This document shows positions 18,059-27,502 of a DNA stretch of 64,000 nucleotides, piece after piece. How positions within the stretch are numbered: position 1 is the stretch's first letter; every line of letters begins with the position of its first letter. The DNA comes from Thiohalocapsa sp963695445 (GTDB taxonomy: Bacteria > Pseudomonadota > Gammaproteobacteria > Chromatiales > Chromatiaceae). Position numbers and translations under genes: made by a program. The stretch covers positions 3,183 through 67,182 of the forward strand of contig CAVOGV010000008.1 of the NCBI GenBank assembly GCA_963695445.1, read 5' to 3'. The notes under the pieces are model-generated. The model was not told where the DNA came from and searched no databases. It saw only the letters and a list, made by a program, of their open reading frames with translations.

Positions 18059-19803
18059 CTACCGCCTTTCCTGGCGTCGGCGTCGGTGGGTCACGTCCGG
18101 TCGCGGTCGGGGCGGCGTATGTACTCGCACGCGACCCGGTGGCGACACATGAGGCAATTCTGCCGGACCGTATCGATGCCGAACTGACGCGCCTCGACAG
18201 CGCCCTGGAGTGCGCCCGTCGTCATTTGGAGGATGTGCGCGCGCAGATCCCGGCGGCGACACCGGTGCACATCGCCGAGTTCATCGACGCCCACCTGCTG
18301 ATGCTGACCGATTCCGCGCTAGTGGACGCGACACGGGACTTAATCCGCGACCGTTGCGTCAACGCGAGTTGGGCGCTGCAGCTCCAACGCGACACGTTGG
18401 TCGAGATCTTCGACCAGATGGAAGACGCTTATCTGCGTACCCGGCGCGATGACGTCGACCATGTGGTGCGCCAGATCCAGGTCTTTCTGACCGGACAGCC
18501 ACCGGCCGAGACCCTGGCCGCCGCCAACATCTCTGGGCGCGTCATCGTTACCTCCGACCTGACCCCGGCGGACGCGATCCTGCTCCGTCACCGGGGCGTC
18601 GCGGCCTTCGTCACCGAGCATGGCGGCCCAATGTCGCATACGGCGATCCTTGCCCGCAGTCTCGACATTCCCACCGTTATGGGCGTGCACAACGCCACCC
18701 ATTACCTGCACCACGGCGAGTTGTTGGTGGTCAACGCCGAGACCGGCACCGTGCTGGCGGAGGCTGACGCCGCGATCCTGGAGCATTATCGCGCCCGTCT
18801 GGCCAGGGCCGACGCTCGCCGCAACGCGTTGCGGGGCTTGGTGCTCCAACCCTCAGCCAGTCGCGATGGTACGCCGGTGGTGCTGTTGGCCAACCTGGAA
18901 CTGCCCGAGGACGTGATCGCCGCGCGCGATAATGGTGCCGCCGGTGTCGGCCTGTATCGCACCGAGTTTTTGTACATGAACCGCGACGGTCTGCCGGATG
19001 AAGAGGAGCATCTGGCCACCTATTTGGACATCGTTCGCGGGCTCGACGGCATCCCGCTGACGATTCGAACCTTGGATCTTGGCGTCGACAAGCAGGTGCC
19101 GATACCGGGGCAACTGGTTTCGACCCAGACCAACCCCGCGCTCGGACTGCGCGCCATCCGCCTGTGCCTTAAGGAGCCGGCGCTGTTCCTGCCGCAGCTG
19201 CGGGCGGTCCTGCGGGCCTCCGCCGAGGGTCCGATCCGGCTCATGATCCCGATGATCTCGAATATGAGCGAGGTCGACCAGGTATTCGCGCTAATCGCCG
19301 GCATCCGGCGTCAGTTCCGCCGAGACGGTATCAAGTTCGACCCACTGATGCCGATCGGTGGCATGGTCGAGGTGCCCGCCGCGGCGCTGATGGCGGGTGG
19401 TCTGGCGCGACGGCTGGACTTTCTATCCATCGGCACCAACGATTTGATTCAGTACACGCTTGCGATCGATCGCGTCGACGATACCGTCAGCTATCTCTAC
19501 GATCCGCTCCACCCTGCCGTGCTGCGTTTGATCAAGGCCACCATCGACGCCGGCACGGCTAACCGTACACGCATCAGCATGTGCGGCGAGATGGCCGGCG
19601 ATCCCCGCTATACCGCGTTGTTGCTCGGACTCGGGTTGCGCGAACTCAGCATGCAGCCCGGCTCGTTGCTTGAGGTCAAGGACCAGGTCCGGCGTTGCGA
19701 CGTCCCCACGCTTGAACGGCGCGTCGGCGCGCTGATGCAGCGCCTTGACGAACTCGACCACCAGGAACTGATCGAACAGTTCGAAGCCCTCGCCGTCAAC
19801 TGA
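18055..19803 (+). CDS. ptsI: Phosphoenolpyruvate-protein phosphotransferase (EI)
   Basis: Enzyme I of the PTS, which transfers phosphate from PEP to HPr. The 582-residue length is standard. The phosphorylated histidine is in TEHGGPMSHTAILARSLD, and the PEP-binding signature is in DFLSIGTNDLIQYTLAIDR. Other conserved segments are GVGLYRTEFLYM and ALGLRAIRLCL. It starts with GTG overlapping ptsH by four bases, completing the tightly packed rapZ-EIIA-ptsH-ptsI block. Confidence 0.97.
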   Translation: MTTAFPGVGVGGSRPVAVGAAYVLARDPVATHEAILPDRIDAELTRLDSALECARRHLEDVRAQIPAATPVHIAEFIDAHLLMLTDSALVDATRDLIRDRCVNASWALQLQRDTLVEIFDQMEDAYLRTRRDDVDHVVRQIQVFLTGQPPAETLAAANISGRVIVTSDLTPADAILLRHRGVAAFVTEHGGPMSHTAILARSLDIPTVMGVHNATHYLHHGELLVVNAETGTVLAEADAAILEHYRARLARADARRNALRGLVLQPSASRDGTPVVLLANLELPEDVIAARDNGAAGVGLYRTEFLYMNRDGLPDEEEHLATYLDIVRGLDGIPLTIRTLDLGVDKQVPIPGQLVSTQTNPALGLRAIRLCLKEPALFLPQLRAVLRASAEGPIRLMIPMISNMSEVDQVFALIAGIRRQFRRDGIKFDPLMPIGGMVEVPAAALMAGGLARRLDFLSIGTNDLIQYTLAIDRVDDTVSYLYDPLHPAVLRLIKATIDAGTANRTRISMCGEMAGDPRYTALLLGLGLRELSMQPGSLLEVKDQVRRCDVPTLERRVGALMQRLDELDHQELIEQFEALAVN

Positions 19804-19967
19804 GCGCCCGATTTCCCGGCCTCTTCTCTGGCTCGCGATTGGACCCGCGCGGGCCGCTGCCGCACGTTCGTCAGCCACCGCCCTCAGGCTGCTAAACTGC
19901 GCGCCCCATCGCGGACGTGGCGTTCTGCGTGGCACGCGACATTCCTCGACATCCCGGACCCGTACCG

Positions 19968-21329
19968 ATGACCACCGATACCGAAGCAACCGCTGAAATC
20001 GACCGCATCGACGCCTTGCGTGCCGTACTGGAATCGGGCTCCGTCATCAAGGCGACACGCATGCTGAACGCGCTGCATCCGGCCGAGATTGCCCATCTGC
20101 TGCAATCGATGCCGCGGCGGCAGCGCGAGATCGTCTGGGCCATGGTCGACGACAGCGCCGAGGGCGAGGTGCTGGTCTACTTGAACGACGACCTCCGCGA
20201 CAACCTGCTGCGTGGCATGAGCTCAGCCCGCATCCTGGCCGCGGTCGAGGGGCTCGACACCGACGACCTGGCGGATCTGGTGCAGGACCTGCCGGCCACC
20301 ATCACCAGGCAGGTGCTGAGTTCCCTGGACGAACAACGCCGAGAACGCCTTGAGACCGCGCTCGGCTATCCCGAGGACAGTGCCGGCGGACTGATGAACA
20401 CCGACATGGTCACGGTGCGCCCGGAGGTGACGCTGGACGTGGTCATGCGCTATCTGCGTCGCTTCAAGGACGGGCTGACGACCAGCACGGATAGCCTGAT
20501 CGTGGTCAACCGCGACGGTCGCTACCTGGGTGTGTTGTATCTCACCGATCTGCTCACGCACGACCCGGACGAGTCGGTCGCCGAGGTCATGAGCCTGGAT
20601 GCCCAGCCCATTTCCGCCAGCCTCGATGCCCGCGATGTCGCCAACCGCTTCGAGCAGCTCGACCTGGTGTCGGCGCCGGTGACCGACGAGGATGGCCGCG
20701 TGCTGGGACGCATCACCGTCGACGACGTCATGGATGTGATTCGCGAGGAGGCCGAGCATCAGTTCATGGGCCAGGCCGGCTTGAGTGAGACCGAGGACAT
20801 GTTCGCGCCGGTATTGCTCAGCGCACGGCGCCGCGCGCTGTGGCTCGGCGTGAACCTGCTGACGGCCTTTCTCGCCTCCTGGGTCATCGGGCAATTCGAG
20901 GCCACCATTCAGCAGGTCGTGGCGCTGGCGGTTCTGATGCCGGTGGTAGCGAGCATGGGCGGCATCGCCGGTACCCAGACACTGACACTGGCCATCCGCG
21001 GCATTGCCCTGGGACAGTTGTCCGCCAACAACATGCGCTGGCTATTAGCCAAAGAGATGGCCGTGTCGGTGATCAACAGCGCGATCTGGGCGGTGGTGGT
21101 AGCCGCCGTCGCGTTGCTCTGGTTCGGTAGCGTCGATATCGCCCTGATCATCGGTGTGGCCATCACCATCAATCTGCTGGCGGCGACCTTCTCCGGGGCG
21201 CTGCTGCCGTTGCTGCTCCAGCGGCTCGGTATCGACCCGGCACTGGCCGGCGGCGTCATCCTGACGACGGTCACTGACGTCGTCGGCTTTCTAGCCTTTT
21301 TGGGGCTCGCGACGCTGTTCTTGCTCTAG
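19968..21329 (+). CDS. mgtE: Magnesium transporter MgtE
   Basis: MgtE-family Mg2+ channel of about 453 residues. The N-terminal superhelical domain (ALHPAEIAHLLQSMPRRQR) is followed by two CBS domains (ending in APVTDEDGRVLGRITVDDVM), a plug helix, and five hydrophobic membrane segments. The pore region reads VASMGGIAGTQTLTLAIRG, and the last helices include LAGGVILTTVTDVVGFLAF with the ion-selectivity aspartate. The ATG at 19968 (MTTDTEATAEIDRID) fits the family better than the one 51 bases upstream. It faces kdsA tail to tail. Confidence 0.95.
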   Translation: MTTDTEATAEIDRIDALRAVLESGSVIKATRMLNALHPAEIAHLLQSMPRRQREIVWAMVDDSAEGEVLVYLNDDLRDNLLRGMSSARILAAVEGLDTDDLADLVQDLPATITRQVLSSLDEQRRERLETALGYPEDSAGGLMNTDMVTVRPEVTLDVVMRYLRRFKDGLTTSTDSLIVVNRDGRYLGVLYLTDLLTHDPDESVAEVMSLDAQPISASLDARDVANRFEQLDLVSAPVTDEDGRVLGRITVDDVMDVIREEAEHQFMGQAGLSETEDMFAPVLLSARRRALWLGVNLLTAFLASWVIGQFEATIQQVVALAVLMPVVASMGGIAGTQTLTLAIRGIALGQLSANNMRWLLAKEMAVSVINSAIWAVVVAAVALLWFGSVDIALIIGVAITINLLAATFSGALLPLLLQRLGIDPALAGGVILTTVTDVVGFLAFLGLATLFLL

Positions 21330-21400
21330 CGAGGCGATGCCTCAGACCGACGAGCGTGCGGCGCTGTGTTGATACGTCCGTGCGTTGCTCTGAGTGTCGG

Positions 21401-22249
21401 TCAAGCGTCGGCCGGCATCTGCTTGCGGGCGGTGTCGAGTCGGAGCAAGCCAGCAAGCAGCGCGTCCAGTTGATCCAAACGCACCGAGTTGGGACCGTCG
21501 CTGGCGGCGTTGTCCGGGTCCTCATGTATTTCCATGAACAACATCGCAACGCCGACGCCGATAGCGGCGCGGGCGATCACGGGCACGTATTCGCGCTTGC
21601 CGCCGGAGGCGTTGCCCAAGGCGCCAGGCATCTGGACGGCGTGGGTGGCGTCCATGACCACTGGGTAACCGATCTTGGCCATCTCGTAGAGGCTGCGCGG
21701 GTCGACGACGAGGTTGCCATAGCCGAAGGTGACGCCGCGCTCGACCAGTGCGATCTTGTCGCAGCCGGTGGATTCCAGCTTGTCGACGACGTTCTGCATG
21801 TCCCACGGGGCGAGGAACTGGCCCTTCTTGACGTTGACGGTGCGTCCGTATTCTGCCGCGGCACTGCCGACGGCGAGGACGAAGTCGGTTTGGCGGCAAA
21901 GGAAGGCCGGGATCTGGAGCATGTCGACCACTTCCGCGACAGGGCGGCACTGGGCCTCGGTGTGGAGGTCGGTGAGCACCGGGCAGCCTACGGTCTCGCG
22001 GATCTCGGCGAGAATGGCCAGGCCCTGCTCCAGCCCAACGCCGCGGCGACCGCCTAGGCTGGAGCGGTTGGCCTTGTCGAAGGACGCCTTGAAGATATAA
22101 GGGATGCCGAGGGCACCGGCGATGGCGGCGATCTCTCGGGCCAGCATCAGCGCATGCTCGCGGCTCTCGATCTGGCAGGGTCCCGCCTGCAGCGCGAACG
22201 GCAGGTCGTTGCCAATGGTGATGCGCTCGGAGACGCGAATATGTTTCAT
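21401..22249 (-). CDS. kdsA: 3-deoxy-8-phosphooctulonate synthase
   Basis: Condenses PEP with arabinose-5-phosphate to make Kdo-8-phosphate, upstream of KdsC. The 282-residue protein starts MKHIRVSERITIGNDLPFAL; a longer frame runs back into ubiB and is not real. Motifs are FKASFDKANRSS, PAFLCRQTDFVLAVG and VMDATHAVQ. The N-terminal segment reads QAGPCQIESREH. The cysteine at this position is a metal ligand in metal-dependent Kdo8P synthases, where the E. coli enzyme has asparagine, so this is probably the metal-dependent class. It lies 28 bp downstream of ubiB. Confidence 0.96.
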   Translation of the reverse strand: MKHIRVSERITIGNDLPFALQAGPCQIESREHALMLAREIAAIAGALGIPYIFKASFDKANRSSLGGRRGVGLEQGLAILAEIRETVGCPVLTDLHTEAQCRPVAEVVDMLQIPAFLCRQTDFVLAVGSAAAEYGRTVNVKKGQFLAPWDMQNVVDKLESTGCDKIALVERGVTFGYGNLVVDPRSLYEMAKIGYPVVMDATHAVQMPGALGNASGGKREYVPVIARAAIGVGVAMLFMEIHEDPDNAASDGPNSVRLDQLDALLAGLLRLDTARKQMPADA

Positions 22250-22277
22250 GCGGTTGCTCTTTGGGGCGGGGTGATCG

Positions 22278-23939
22278 TCAGTGCGAGGGAAGCAGCAGGG
22301 CGCGCCATAGCAACAGGAAGCTAGACAGGACCATTGCGCCAGCCACTGTTGGGGCCAGCAGCGGGACGGCTGGCACCGCGGTGGGCAACAGCAACAGCGC
22401 CGTCGCACAGCCGGCGAGAGCCACCGCGGCGAGGGTCGCCAGCGTGCGCTGATTGTTGTGCTTGAGCTCGGTGCGGATCGCTTGCAGGTCCGCCGCGGGG
22501 CTGTTCGGCTGTAGCGCGGCCTGCCGGTCCAGATGATCGACGATGCGGGTGACGGCGACTGGCAGATCTGGCAGTCGCTCGGCAACGTAGGGCCAATTGT
22601 CCATTGCGCGCTGTACCAGCGTGCGTAGGCCGACCTGCTCGCGCATCCAGCGCTCCATGTAGGGCTTGGCGGTGGTCCACAGGTCCAGCTGCGGGTAGAG
22701 CTGGCGGCCCAGGCCTTCGATGTTGAGCAGGGTCTTTTCCAACAGGACCAGTTGCGGCTGGATCTCCATGTCGAAGCGCCGGGCGGTCTGGAACAGGTTC
22801 ACCAGGAACGCACCGAAGGAGATCTCCGACAGGGGCTTTTCGAAGATCGGTTCGCAGACGGTGCGGATGGCGGACTCGAATTCTTCCACCCGCGTGCCCT
22901 GGGGCACCCAGCCCGACTCCAGATGCAGTTCGGCGACGCGGCGATAGTCACGGTGGAAAAAGGCCAGCAGGTTCTCGGCCAGGTAGCGCTGATCGTCCTT
23001 GGTCAGCGTGCCAACGATGCCGAAGTCCACCGAGATGTAGCGGCCGCTGGGCTCGACGAAGATGTTGCCCGGGTGCATGTCCGCATGAAAGAAGTTGTCG
23101 CGGAACACCTGGGTAAAGAAGATCTCGACGCCGCGGGTGCCGAGTGTGCGCAGGCTGATGCCCTGCGCCTTCAGCGCTCCGACTTGCGACACCGGCGTGC
23201 CGTAGATGCGCTCCATCACCATGACGTTCGCACGCGTCCAATCCCAGTACACTTCGGGAATGTAGAGGTCTTCGCTGTGCTTGAAATTGCGCCGGAGCTG
23301 TGAGGCGTTGGCGGCCTCGCGCTGCAGATTCAGTTCGTCGAAGATGGTCTTCTCGTATTCCCGCACGACCTCCACCGGACGCAGCCGGCGACCGTCCGGG
23401 AAATACCGTTGCACTAGGCCGGCGAAGGTAAAGAGCAGGTCGACATCGCGGCGGATGATCCGGTCGATGCCGGGCCGTAGCACCTTGACGATGACCTCTT
23501 GGCCCGTCTTCAGGCGTCCGGTGTGCACCTGGGCGATGGACGCGGATGCCAGCGGCTGTTCCTCGAATTCGTCCAGCACCTCCTCCACCGGTCGGCCCCA
23601 GGCCTGCTCGATCAGTGCGCGCGCCTGGGTGCCCGGAAAGGGCGGTACCCGATCCTGCAGCTTGGCGAGTTCAAAGGCTAGGTCTTCGGGGAGTAGGTCG
23701 ACGCGGGTGGACAGCAACTGGCCGAACTTGATGAAGATCGGCCCCAGTTCTTCCAGTGCGAGGCGAACACGCACCGGGTATGCGGGTAGGTCACGCTTCA
23801 CCCAATGCCAGGGCGCCAGGTAGAGCAGGAAGCGCAGCGGGCGAAACAGCCGCGTTGCGATGACCACCTCGTCCAGCCCGTGCCTGAGCAGCACGACATT
23901 GATGTGCAGCAGACGCAGGGCCTGCGAGAGACGGAGCAT
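22278..23939 (-). CDS. ubiB: Ubiquinone biosynthesis ATPase/kinase-like protein UbiB
   Basis: ABC1/ADCK-family membrane-associated protein needed for ubiquinone synthesis, thought to use ATP to help extract lipid intermediates. The 553-residue length is typical. It has the family KxGQ motif (GPIFIKFGQLLSTRVDLLP), the alanine-rich nucleotide loop LASASIAQVHTGRL, the invariant VIVKVLRPGI lysine, the FHADMHPGNIF catalytic loop and ISVDFGIVGTL. Two C-terminal membrane helices (ALAGCATALLLLPTAVPAV and a second near LLWRALLL) anchor it. It is downstream of ubiJ. Confidence 0.97.
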   Translation of the reverse strand: MLRLSQALRLLHINVVLLRHGLDEVVIATRLFRPLRFLLYLAPWHWVKRDLPAYPVRVRLALEELGPIFIKFGQLLSTRVDLLPEDLAFELAKLQDRVPPFPGTQARALIEQAWGRPVEEVLDEFEEQPLASASIAQVHTGRLKTGQEVIVKVLRPGIDRIIRRDVDLLFTFAGLVQRYFPDGRRLRPVEVVREYEKTIFDELNLQREAANASQLRRNFKHSEDLYIPEVYWDWTRANVMVMERIYGTPVSQVGALKAQGISLRTLGTRGVEIFFTQVFRDNFFHADMHPGNIFVEPSGRYISVDFGIVGTLTKDDQRYLAENLLAFFHRDYRRVAELHLESGWVPQGTRVEEFESAIRTVCEPIFEKPLSEISFGAFLVNLFQTARRFDMEIQPQLVLLEKTLLNIEGLGRQLYPQLDLWTTAKPYMERWMREQVGLRTLVQRAMDNWPYVAERLPDLPVAVTRIVDHLDRQAALQPNSPAADLQAIRTELKHNNQRTLATLAAVALAGCATALLLLPTAVPAVPLLAPTVAGAMVLSSFLLLWRALLLPSH

Positions 23940-23959
23940 GACGTGGCGCCGGAAGGTCC

Positions 23960-24631
23960 CTAGGGTTTTTGAGATCGTGCCGCGAGGCGCTCAATACGCG
24001 CCGCGAGCCGTTCGACGTCGTCGCGCAGGGTGTCGACGTCGGCGAGGAAGGCGCGCATCTCTTCGCGGCCGGGCAGGAGACGGCCTTCTTCTTGCAGATA
24101 TTCGCGGATGTCCTGCGTTAGGGTATCGCCGGTGCGTTCCGCCCAGCGGCCGCCGGCGCGTGCCTGTATGCCGATGCGGTGGGCCAGCGTGTCGCCGACG
24201 ACCTTGGACAATAGCTCTTCCCAATCGATATCCAGCCCCTGGAAGACCTCGCCCAGGGTCTGCGCGACCTGGTTGTCGCCGTCGATCTCGACGGCCCCTT
24301 CAAACACCGCATCCTCCCGGTGCTCGCTGAGCGCCATGCTCAGCAACCCAGCCGGCGTGCCCCGCACGGTACAGTCGGGGGGCGCGTCGTAGGCGCCATA
24401 CAGCAACAAGCCCGATTCGCCGGGAACGATGTAGATGCGCGAGCCGAAGCTCAACAGTTCGACCAGCAGTACGCGGCCCTGGATCGGTGCGAGCCGGTGC
24501 GCGCCCTCCGCGTCCAGCGCCAGCACGGAGTTGATCATGCCCTCCACGGTCGCGAGTATGGCGTCCGGGACTTGGATGCCCTCGCTTGCCGTCTGCGTGC
24601 CCACGCCGCTGTCGTCCTGGTCCATAGCCAT
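23960..24631 (-). CDS. ubiJ: Ubiquinone biosynthesis accessory factor UbiJ
   Basis: SCP2-fold lipid-binding protein that scaffolds the Ubi hydroxylase/methylase complex. The 223-residue product has an SCP2-like beta domain (GRVLLVELLSFGSRIYIVPG, CTVRGTPAGLLSMAL) and a C-terminal coiled coil (REEMRAFLADVDTLRDDVER) typical of UbiJ. An acidic N-terminal stretch precedes the domain. It lies between ubiE, two bases upstream, and ubiB, the usual ubiE-J-B order. Confidence 0.92.
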   Translation of the reverse strand: MAMDQDDSGVGTQTASEGIQVPDAILATVEGMINSVLALDAEGAHRLAPIQGRVLLVELLSFGSRIYIVPGESGLLLYGAYDAPPDCTVRGTPAGLLSMALSEHREDAVFEGAVEIDGDNQVAQTLGEVFQGLDIDWEELLSKVVGDTLAHRIGIQARAGGRWAERTGDTLTQDIREYLQEEGRLLPGREEMRAFLADVDTLRDDVERLAARIERLAARSQKP

Positions 24632-24633
24632 GT

Positions 24634-25383
24634 TCAGAGCTTGTAGCCGCGGTGAATGGCGACGACGCCGCCCGTGAGGTTGACGAAGCTACAGCGCTCC
24701 AGGCCGGCCTGCTCCATCATTGATAGCAGCGTCTCCTGATCTGGGTGCATGCGGATGGACTCGGCCAGGTAGCGGTAGCTGTCGGAGTCGCCGGCTACGA
24801 ACTTGCCCATCACCGGCAGCACCGAGAAGGAGTATAGATCGTAGGCGCGTGCTAGCGGCGCGATAGTCGGATGCGAGAATTCCAGCACAAGCGCACGACC
24901 GCCGGGGCGCAGCACGCGGAACATTTCGTCGAGTGCGAACTGTTTGTGGGTGACGTTGCGCAGGCCGAAACCGATGGTGACGCAGTCGAAGCTGTCGCTG
25001 GCGAAGGGCAGCGCCTCAGCATTGGCGATGGCGTACTCGAGATTACCGACGACGCCGGCATCGACCAGCCGCGATCGGCCCTCATTGAGCATCGCCTCGT
25101 TGATGTCGGACATCACGACCTCGCCGTCGGGACCGACGATCTTGCTGAACTTCTCCGCCAGGTCGCCAGTGCCGGCAGCCAGATCTAGCACCCGCTGTCC
25201 GCGCCGAACCCCAGCCATCTCCACCGCGCGTCGCTTCCACAGCCGATGGATACCCATCGACATCAGGTCGTTCATCAAATCGTAGCGTGTTGCGACTGAG
25301 TCGAATACGGCGCGCACCCGATCCTGTTTCTCGCCGACCGGGACCTCCTGGTAGCCAAAGTGGGTGGTCTTGTCGTCGGACAT
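24634..25383 (-). CDS. ubiE: Ubiquinone/menaquinone C-methyltransferase
   Basis: SAM-dependent methyltransferase that adds the C-methyl group in ubiquinone and menaquinone synthesis. The 249-residue product has DSVATRYDLMNDLMSMGIHR, SAM-binding motif I VLDLAAGTGDLAEKFSK, NAEALPFASDSFDCVTIGFG and GLRNVTHKQFALDEMFRVL, then the C-terminal FVNLTGGVVAIHRGYKL. All are characteristic of UbiE. First gene of the ubiE-ubiJ-ubiB group on the minus strand. Confidence 0.97.
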   Translation of the reverse strand: MSDDKTTHFGYQEVPVGEKQDRVRAVFDSVATRYDLMNDLMSMGIHRLWKRRAVEMAGVRRGQRVLDLAAGTGDLAEKFSKIVGPDGEVVMSDINEAMLNEGRSRLVDAGVVGNLEYAIANAEALPFASDSFDCVTIGFGLRNVTHKQFALDEMFRVLRPGGRALVLEFSHPTIAPLARAYDLYSFSVLPVMGKFVAGDSDSYRYLAESIRMHPDQETLLSMMEQAGLERCSFVNLTGGVVAIHRGYKL

Positions 25384-25578
25384 GGGTAAAGTGCGCTCCG
25401 TTAGGTTGAGCCGATCATTCTACAGGCATGCGGGGTGTTGGGGTTTGCGCGATGTCATTCTTGGGAAGGGCCGAGGGGCTAGGGCTGTATGCGTCAGACT
25501 GTCATTGCCCCCTTGGTCCTAGTTCACCTGTCAGTTCCATAAGGGCTGATGCTGATCTAGTTGCTACCGACGACGGTT

Positions 25579-25941
25579 TCATGAAGGTCGAACCTTGCGC
25601 TTGTGGCCAGCCTTTTCCAATTCGTCCAGATAGTCCTTCCATAATCCTTCTTGGTTCTTTCCCAGGTTGTAGAGATACTCCCAGGAGTAGATGCCGGTGT
25701 TGTGCTCGTCGTCGAAGTACAGGCAGACGGCGTAGTTGCCGACGGGCTCGATCTTGTCGATGTTCACGTCTTCCTTGCCCAGCTGCAGCACGCGCTGGCC
25801 GGGGCCGTGCCCCTGGACCTCGGCAGACGGGGAGTAGACCCGCAGTAGTTCCACCGGCAGGTTGAAATGACTCTTGTCGTCAAAGGTGATCTCGAGCACG
25901 CGCGAGGTGCGGTGCAGATTAAACTCGATCGGGGTCGGCAT
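25579..25941 (-). CDS. DUF971 protein (gamma-butyrobetaine hydroxylase-like N-terminal domain)
   Basis: A 120-residue stand-alone DUF971 domain, the fold found at the N-terminus of gamma-butyrobetaine hydroxylase. Typical sequence includes FNLPVELLRVYSPSAEVQGHG, here in pieces, VNIDKIEPVGNYAVCLYFDD and GIYSWEYLYNLG. The exact function is not established, although related domains occur in iron-sulfur and quinone-related proteins. It follows hslVU and precedes ubiE, the conserved position in many gammaproteobacteria. Its basic C-terminal tail (KAGHKRKVRPS) varies in the family. Confidence 0.92.
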   Translation of the reverse strand: MPTPIEFNLHRTSRVLEITFDDKSHFNLPVELLRVYSPSAEVQGHGPGQRVLQLGKEDVNIDKIEPVGNYAVCLYFDDEHNTGIYSWEYLYNLGKNQEGLWKDYLDELEKAGHKRKVRPS

Positions 25942-26054
25942 GTAAGGCTCCTAACAGCGAGCGCGGCCGATGCCGCGCTTGGATCATCCTGCATCAGATG
26001 GGTGACTGGCGGCCGACTTCAACGTCGTGGCGCGCCAAGGGCCTCGGCGCTTGC

Positions 26055-27390
26055 CTAAAGAATGTACTGCGACAGGTCTTCGTCCGCCGCCAGCTCACCC
26101 AGATTCTGGTCCACGTACGCGGCATTGATGCGTGATCGGTACCCGGTCGAGTTCGGAGGCGTTGAAGGAGACGTCTTCCAGCAGGCGCTCCATCACGGTG
26201 TGCAGGCGGCGGGCGCCGATGTTTTCGGTGCGCTCGTTGACTTGAAACGCGATCTCGGCGAGGCGCCGGATGCCGTCCTCGGCGAACTCTAATTTGACCC
26301 CTTCGGTGGCGAGCAGGGCCTTGTACTGATCGGTCAGCGACTCGTCCGGTTCGGTCAGAATGCGCACGAAGTCGTCGGTGGTCAGTGCTTGCAATTCGAC
26401 ACGGATGGGCAAGCGGCCTTGTAGCTCGGGGATCAGGTCGGAGGGTTTGGCCAGGTGGAACGCGCCGGAGGCGATAAACAGAATGTGGTCGCTCTTGACC
26501 ATGCCGTGCTTGGTGGACACCGTGCTGCCCTCCACCAGCGGCAGCAGATCCCGCTGCACGCCCTCGCGCGAGATGTCGCCGCCGCCGGTTTGCTCGGCGC
26601 GGCGGGTCACCTTGTCGATTTCGTCCAGGAACACGATGCCGTTTTGCTCAACGTTGGTCATGGCGCGGAGTTTCATCTCCTCCTCATTGACTAGCTTCGC
26701 CGCCTCCTCGTCGCGCAGCAGCTTGCGCGCCTCTTTGATCTGCAGCCGGCGGCGCTTGGTGCGGTTGGAACCGAGGTTCTGGAACAGGCCCTGCAACTGG
26801 TTGGTCATCTCCTCCATGCCGGGCGGGGCCATGATCTCCACCCCTAGCGCGGACTGGCTGATCTCGATCTCGATCTCGCGTTCGTCGAGCTCTCCGCCGC
26901 GCAGCTTTTGCCGAAACTTCTCGCGTGTGGCCGATGATGCACCTGATCCCTTGCTGTCTTCCTCGAAGCCCGACGGCGGCGGCAGCAGGGCGTCGAGCAC
27001 GCGCTCCTCGGCGGCGGCCTCGGCGCGCTCGGCGTTACGCTCCATTTCCTTTTCGCGCTCCATCTTGACGGCGATATCGGCGAGATCGCGGATGATGGAC
27101 TCAACATCGCGGCCGACATAGCCGACCTCGGTGAACTTGGTTGCCTCGATCTTGATGAATGGCGCGTCCGCGAGCCGGGCCAGGCGGCGCGCGATTTCGG
27201 TCTTGCCGACGCCGGTGGGACCGATCATCAGGATGTTCTTGGGCGTGATCTCCGAGCGCATGGGCTCCGGGATCTGTGCGCGCCGCCAGCGGTTGCGCAG
27301 CGCAATGGCGACTGCCCGTTTGGCGGCATGCTGGCCGATGATGTGTTTGTCGAGTTCTGCGACGATTTGCTGGGGGGTGATCTCGGACAT
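26055..27390 (-). CDS. hslU: ATP-dependent protease ATPase subunit HslU (frameshift near the C-terminus)
   Basis: AAA+ unfoldase that feeds substrates to the HslV protease. Walker A is MIGPTGVGKTEIARRLA, the pore loop is EVGYVGRDVESIIRDL, Walker B is NGIVFLDEIDKV, followed by the acidic I-domain. The start MSEITPQQIVAELDKHIIGQ is at 27390; the longer frame overlaps hslV and is wrong. The frame breaks at about 26128-26133; in the corrected frame the usual tail appears (INAAYVDQNLGELAADEDLS then QYIL) and ends with TAG at 26055. The expected length is about 444 residues. Confidence 0.95.
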
Positions 27391-27502
27391 GGTGCCTACC
27401 CTGATGAATGCTGGTTCCGGCCGCGGTCCGGTGGCCGTGGCTGCGATGGGACGCTGGGTGCTGGACGCTGCAACGCGCGTCGGCGCTGGAGCGACGTTGC
27501 GA

